A program made the position numbers and the translations under genes. A DNA stretch of 6,499 nt from Chloroflexia bacterium (GTDB taxonomy: Bacteria > Chloroflexota > Chloroflexia > Thermomicrobiales > UBA6265). The DNA is taken from assembly GCA_013698305.1 (NCBI GenBank), contig JACCVC010000137.1, positions 1 through 6,499 of the forward strand, read 5' to 3'. The notes beneath the pieces were generated by a model. That model was not told the DNA's origin. It worked only from the letters and a program-made list of their open reading frames with translations, and did no database searches. Below, piece after piece: positions 5,677-6,499 of this stretch (positions are counted from its first letter, which is position 1; every line of letters starts with the position of its first letter).

Positions 5677-5726
5677 CGAGAAATCTCGTGCCTCGCAAGG
5701 ACAACTTCCACGCACGAGATTTCTCG
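5677..5726. repeat. Perfect 15-base inverted repeat between convergent genes, possible bidirectional terminator
   Basis: CGAGAAATCTCGTGC (5677-5691) is exactly complementary to GCACGAGATTTCTCG (5712-5726), with a 20-base spacer. It starts 54 bases after the plus-strand EEP stop and lies 61 bases from the minus-strand DUF305 stop, nearly midway. As RNA it would form a stable hairpin on either strand. Neither side has a T-run, so it is not a textbook intrinsic terminator. It may terminate or stabilise both 3' ends, or be a leftover of a small mobile repeat. Confidence 0.75.
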
Positions 5727-5787
5727 GCACCGCGCTCGTAACTGGTCGCACATTGGTCGAAATGACACGTCTGCCAGAACGAGTCAA

Positions 5788-6495
5788 TTAGCTCGCCGGG
5801 GTCGCCTCGTCGGCAAGATCCGCCTGAATCTCGATCAGGAGGTCGATCTCCGACTGCTGCGCCTCGATCACCTCTTCCGCCACCGCGACCAGTTCCGGAT
5901 TGACCGCCAGTTCAAGCGCGTCCTCTGAGGCATCGATCGCCATCTGGTGATGCGGGATCGTCAGCTCGATGAACGCCAGATCCATGTCCTCAGCCGCGCA
6001 GAACTCCATCACGATCCATTCGGAGTCCATTAACTGGCCCATCGACGGCGTTGCCGACATGTCCATGCCCGGCATCGCCATCATCATCATGTCCATTGAG
6101 ACCGGTTCCGCATCCGGGTACCATTCGTCGCGAAACGCCATCAACTCGTCGATCTCTTCAGCCTGCGTGTCGATGATCGCCCCGGCCACCTCGACCAGGC
6201 GCGCATCATTCAACTCGAACGTCGCAACCTGCGCCAAGGCAATGATGCTCTGGTGATGCGGGATCATCATGTCGATGTACGCAAGATCGAACTCGCCCAT
6301 GTCGCCCATGGCATTATCCGCCATCGGGGTCGACATTATTGGCATGACATCTTCACACGACGCAGGCGACGGGGTGGCATCCTGCGCCGCCCCGGAACCG
6401 ACCGGCACGAACGCCAGCAACAGACCGAACGCGATGGCGGCAAGAAACGCAATGGGGACGTCGCGGCGGACAGGCCCAACTCGGGTAGCACTCAT
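5788..6495 (-). CDS. Secreted methionine-rich protein with two DUF305 domains (possible metal-binding)
   Basis: A 235-residue exported protein. The N-terminus carries Arg residues, a hydrophobic stretch IAFLAAIAFGLLLAFVPVG (15-33) and a GAAQDATPSPAS region consistent with signal-peptidase cleavage near 37-38; no lipobox is seen. Two DUF305 repeats follow: FDLAYIDMMIPHHQSIIALAQ (69-89) with its helix IIDTQAEEIDELMAFRDEW (107-125), and MDLAFIELTIPHHQMAIDASE (171-191) with VIEAQQSEIDLLIEIQADL (209-227). Each has the hallmark IPHHQ. A linker extremely rich in Met (MDMMMMAMPGMDM, 134-146) joins them, and one Cys lies before each repeat (47 and 166), possibly forming a disulfide. DUF305 proteins are ferritin-like helical bundles, and some, such as cyanobacterial CopM, bind copper in the periplasm; the His/Met content fits a metal-binding role, but that is inference. 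The start codon is four bases from the window edge, so its promoter and any longer start are out of view. Confidence 0.88.
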   Translation of the reverse strand: MSATRVGPVRRDVPIAFLAAIAFGLLLAFVPVGSGAAQDATPSPASCEDVMPIMSTPMADNAMGDMGEFDLAYIDMMIPHHQSIIALAQVATFELNDARLVEVAGAIIDTQAEEIDELMAFRDEWYPDAEPVSMDMMMMAMPGMDMSATPSMGQLMDSEWIVMEFCAAEDMDLAFIELTIPHHQMAIDASEDALELAVNPELVAVAEEVIEAQQSEIDLLIEIQADLADEATPAS

Positions 6496-6499
6496 GAAC

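Overview
The window is a 6.5 kb stretch of high-GC bacterial chromosome. It carries eight genes, seven on the plus strand and one converging on the minus strand. No ribosomal RNA, tRNA, transposase or CRISPR array is visible. The gene set looks like a member of the Chloroflexota, perhaps near Thermomicrobia/Sphaerobacter. The hints are the style of the cystathionine beta-synthase and gamma-synthase/lyase pair, the secreted protein whose mature end begins QDATPSPAS, the HEPN gene with a small acidic partner, and a possible leaderless start with a TANNNT box. This placement is an inference from sequence style, not from a marker gene.

Bases 1-2504 hold a reverse transsulfuration unit. First comes the 3' part of a PLP-dependent cystathionine beta-synthase with a C-terminal CBS-domain pair. 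A complete cystathionine gamma-synthase/gamma-lyase family gene follows 119 bases downstream. Together they would convert homocysteine plus serine to cystathionine and then to cysteine. The gap between them can fold into a compact four-helix junction with a possible loop-loop contact just upstream of a strong Shine-Dalgarno, which suggests a cis-regulatory RNA that I could not match to a known class.

Bases 2535-3298 hold a two-gene unit: a HEPN/UPF0332-type protein whose stop overlaps (ATGA) the start of a small acidic protein. HEPN proteins often pair with MNT nucleotidyltransferases in toxin-antitoxin-like modules. Here the partner lacks the MNT catalytic signature, so this is the best candidate in the window for an under-described system.

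Bases 3430-4759 hold a four-helix membrane protein of unknown function, a terminator-like hairpin, and a DUF1992 (DnaJC28 conserved domain) protein. Bases 4861-5622 encode an endonuclease/exonuclease/phosphatase superfamily hydrolase with visibly lower GC than the metabolic genes. It converges on a secreted, methionine-rich protein with two DUF305 repeats (5788-6495, minus strand). A perfect 15-base inverted repeat sits almost exactly midway between the two stop codons.
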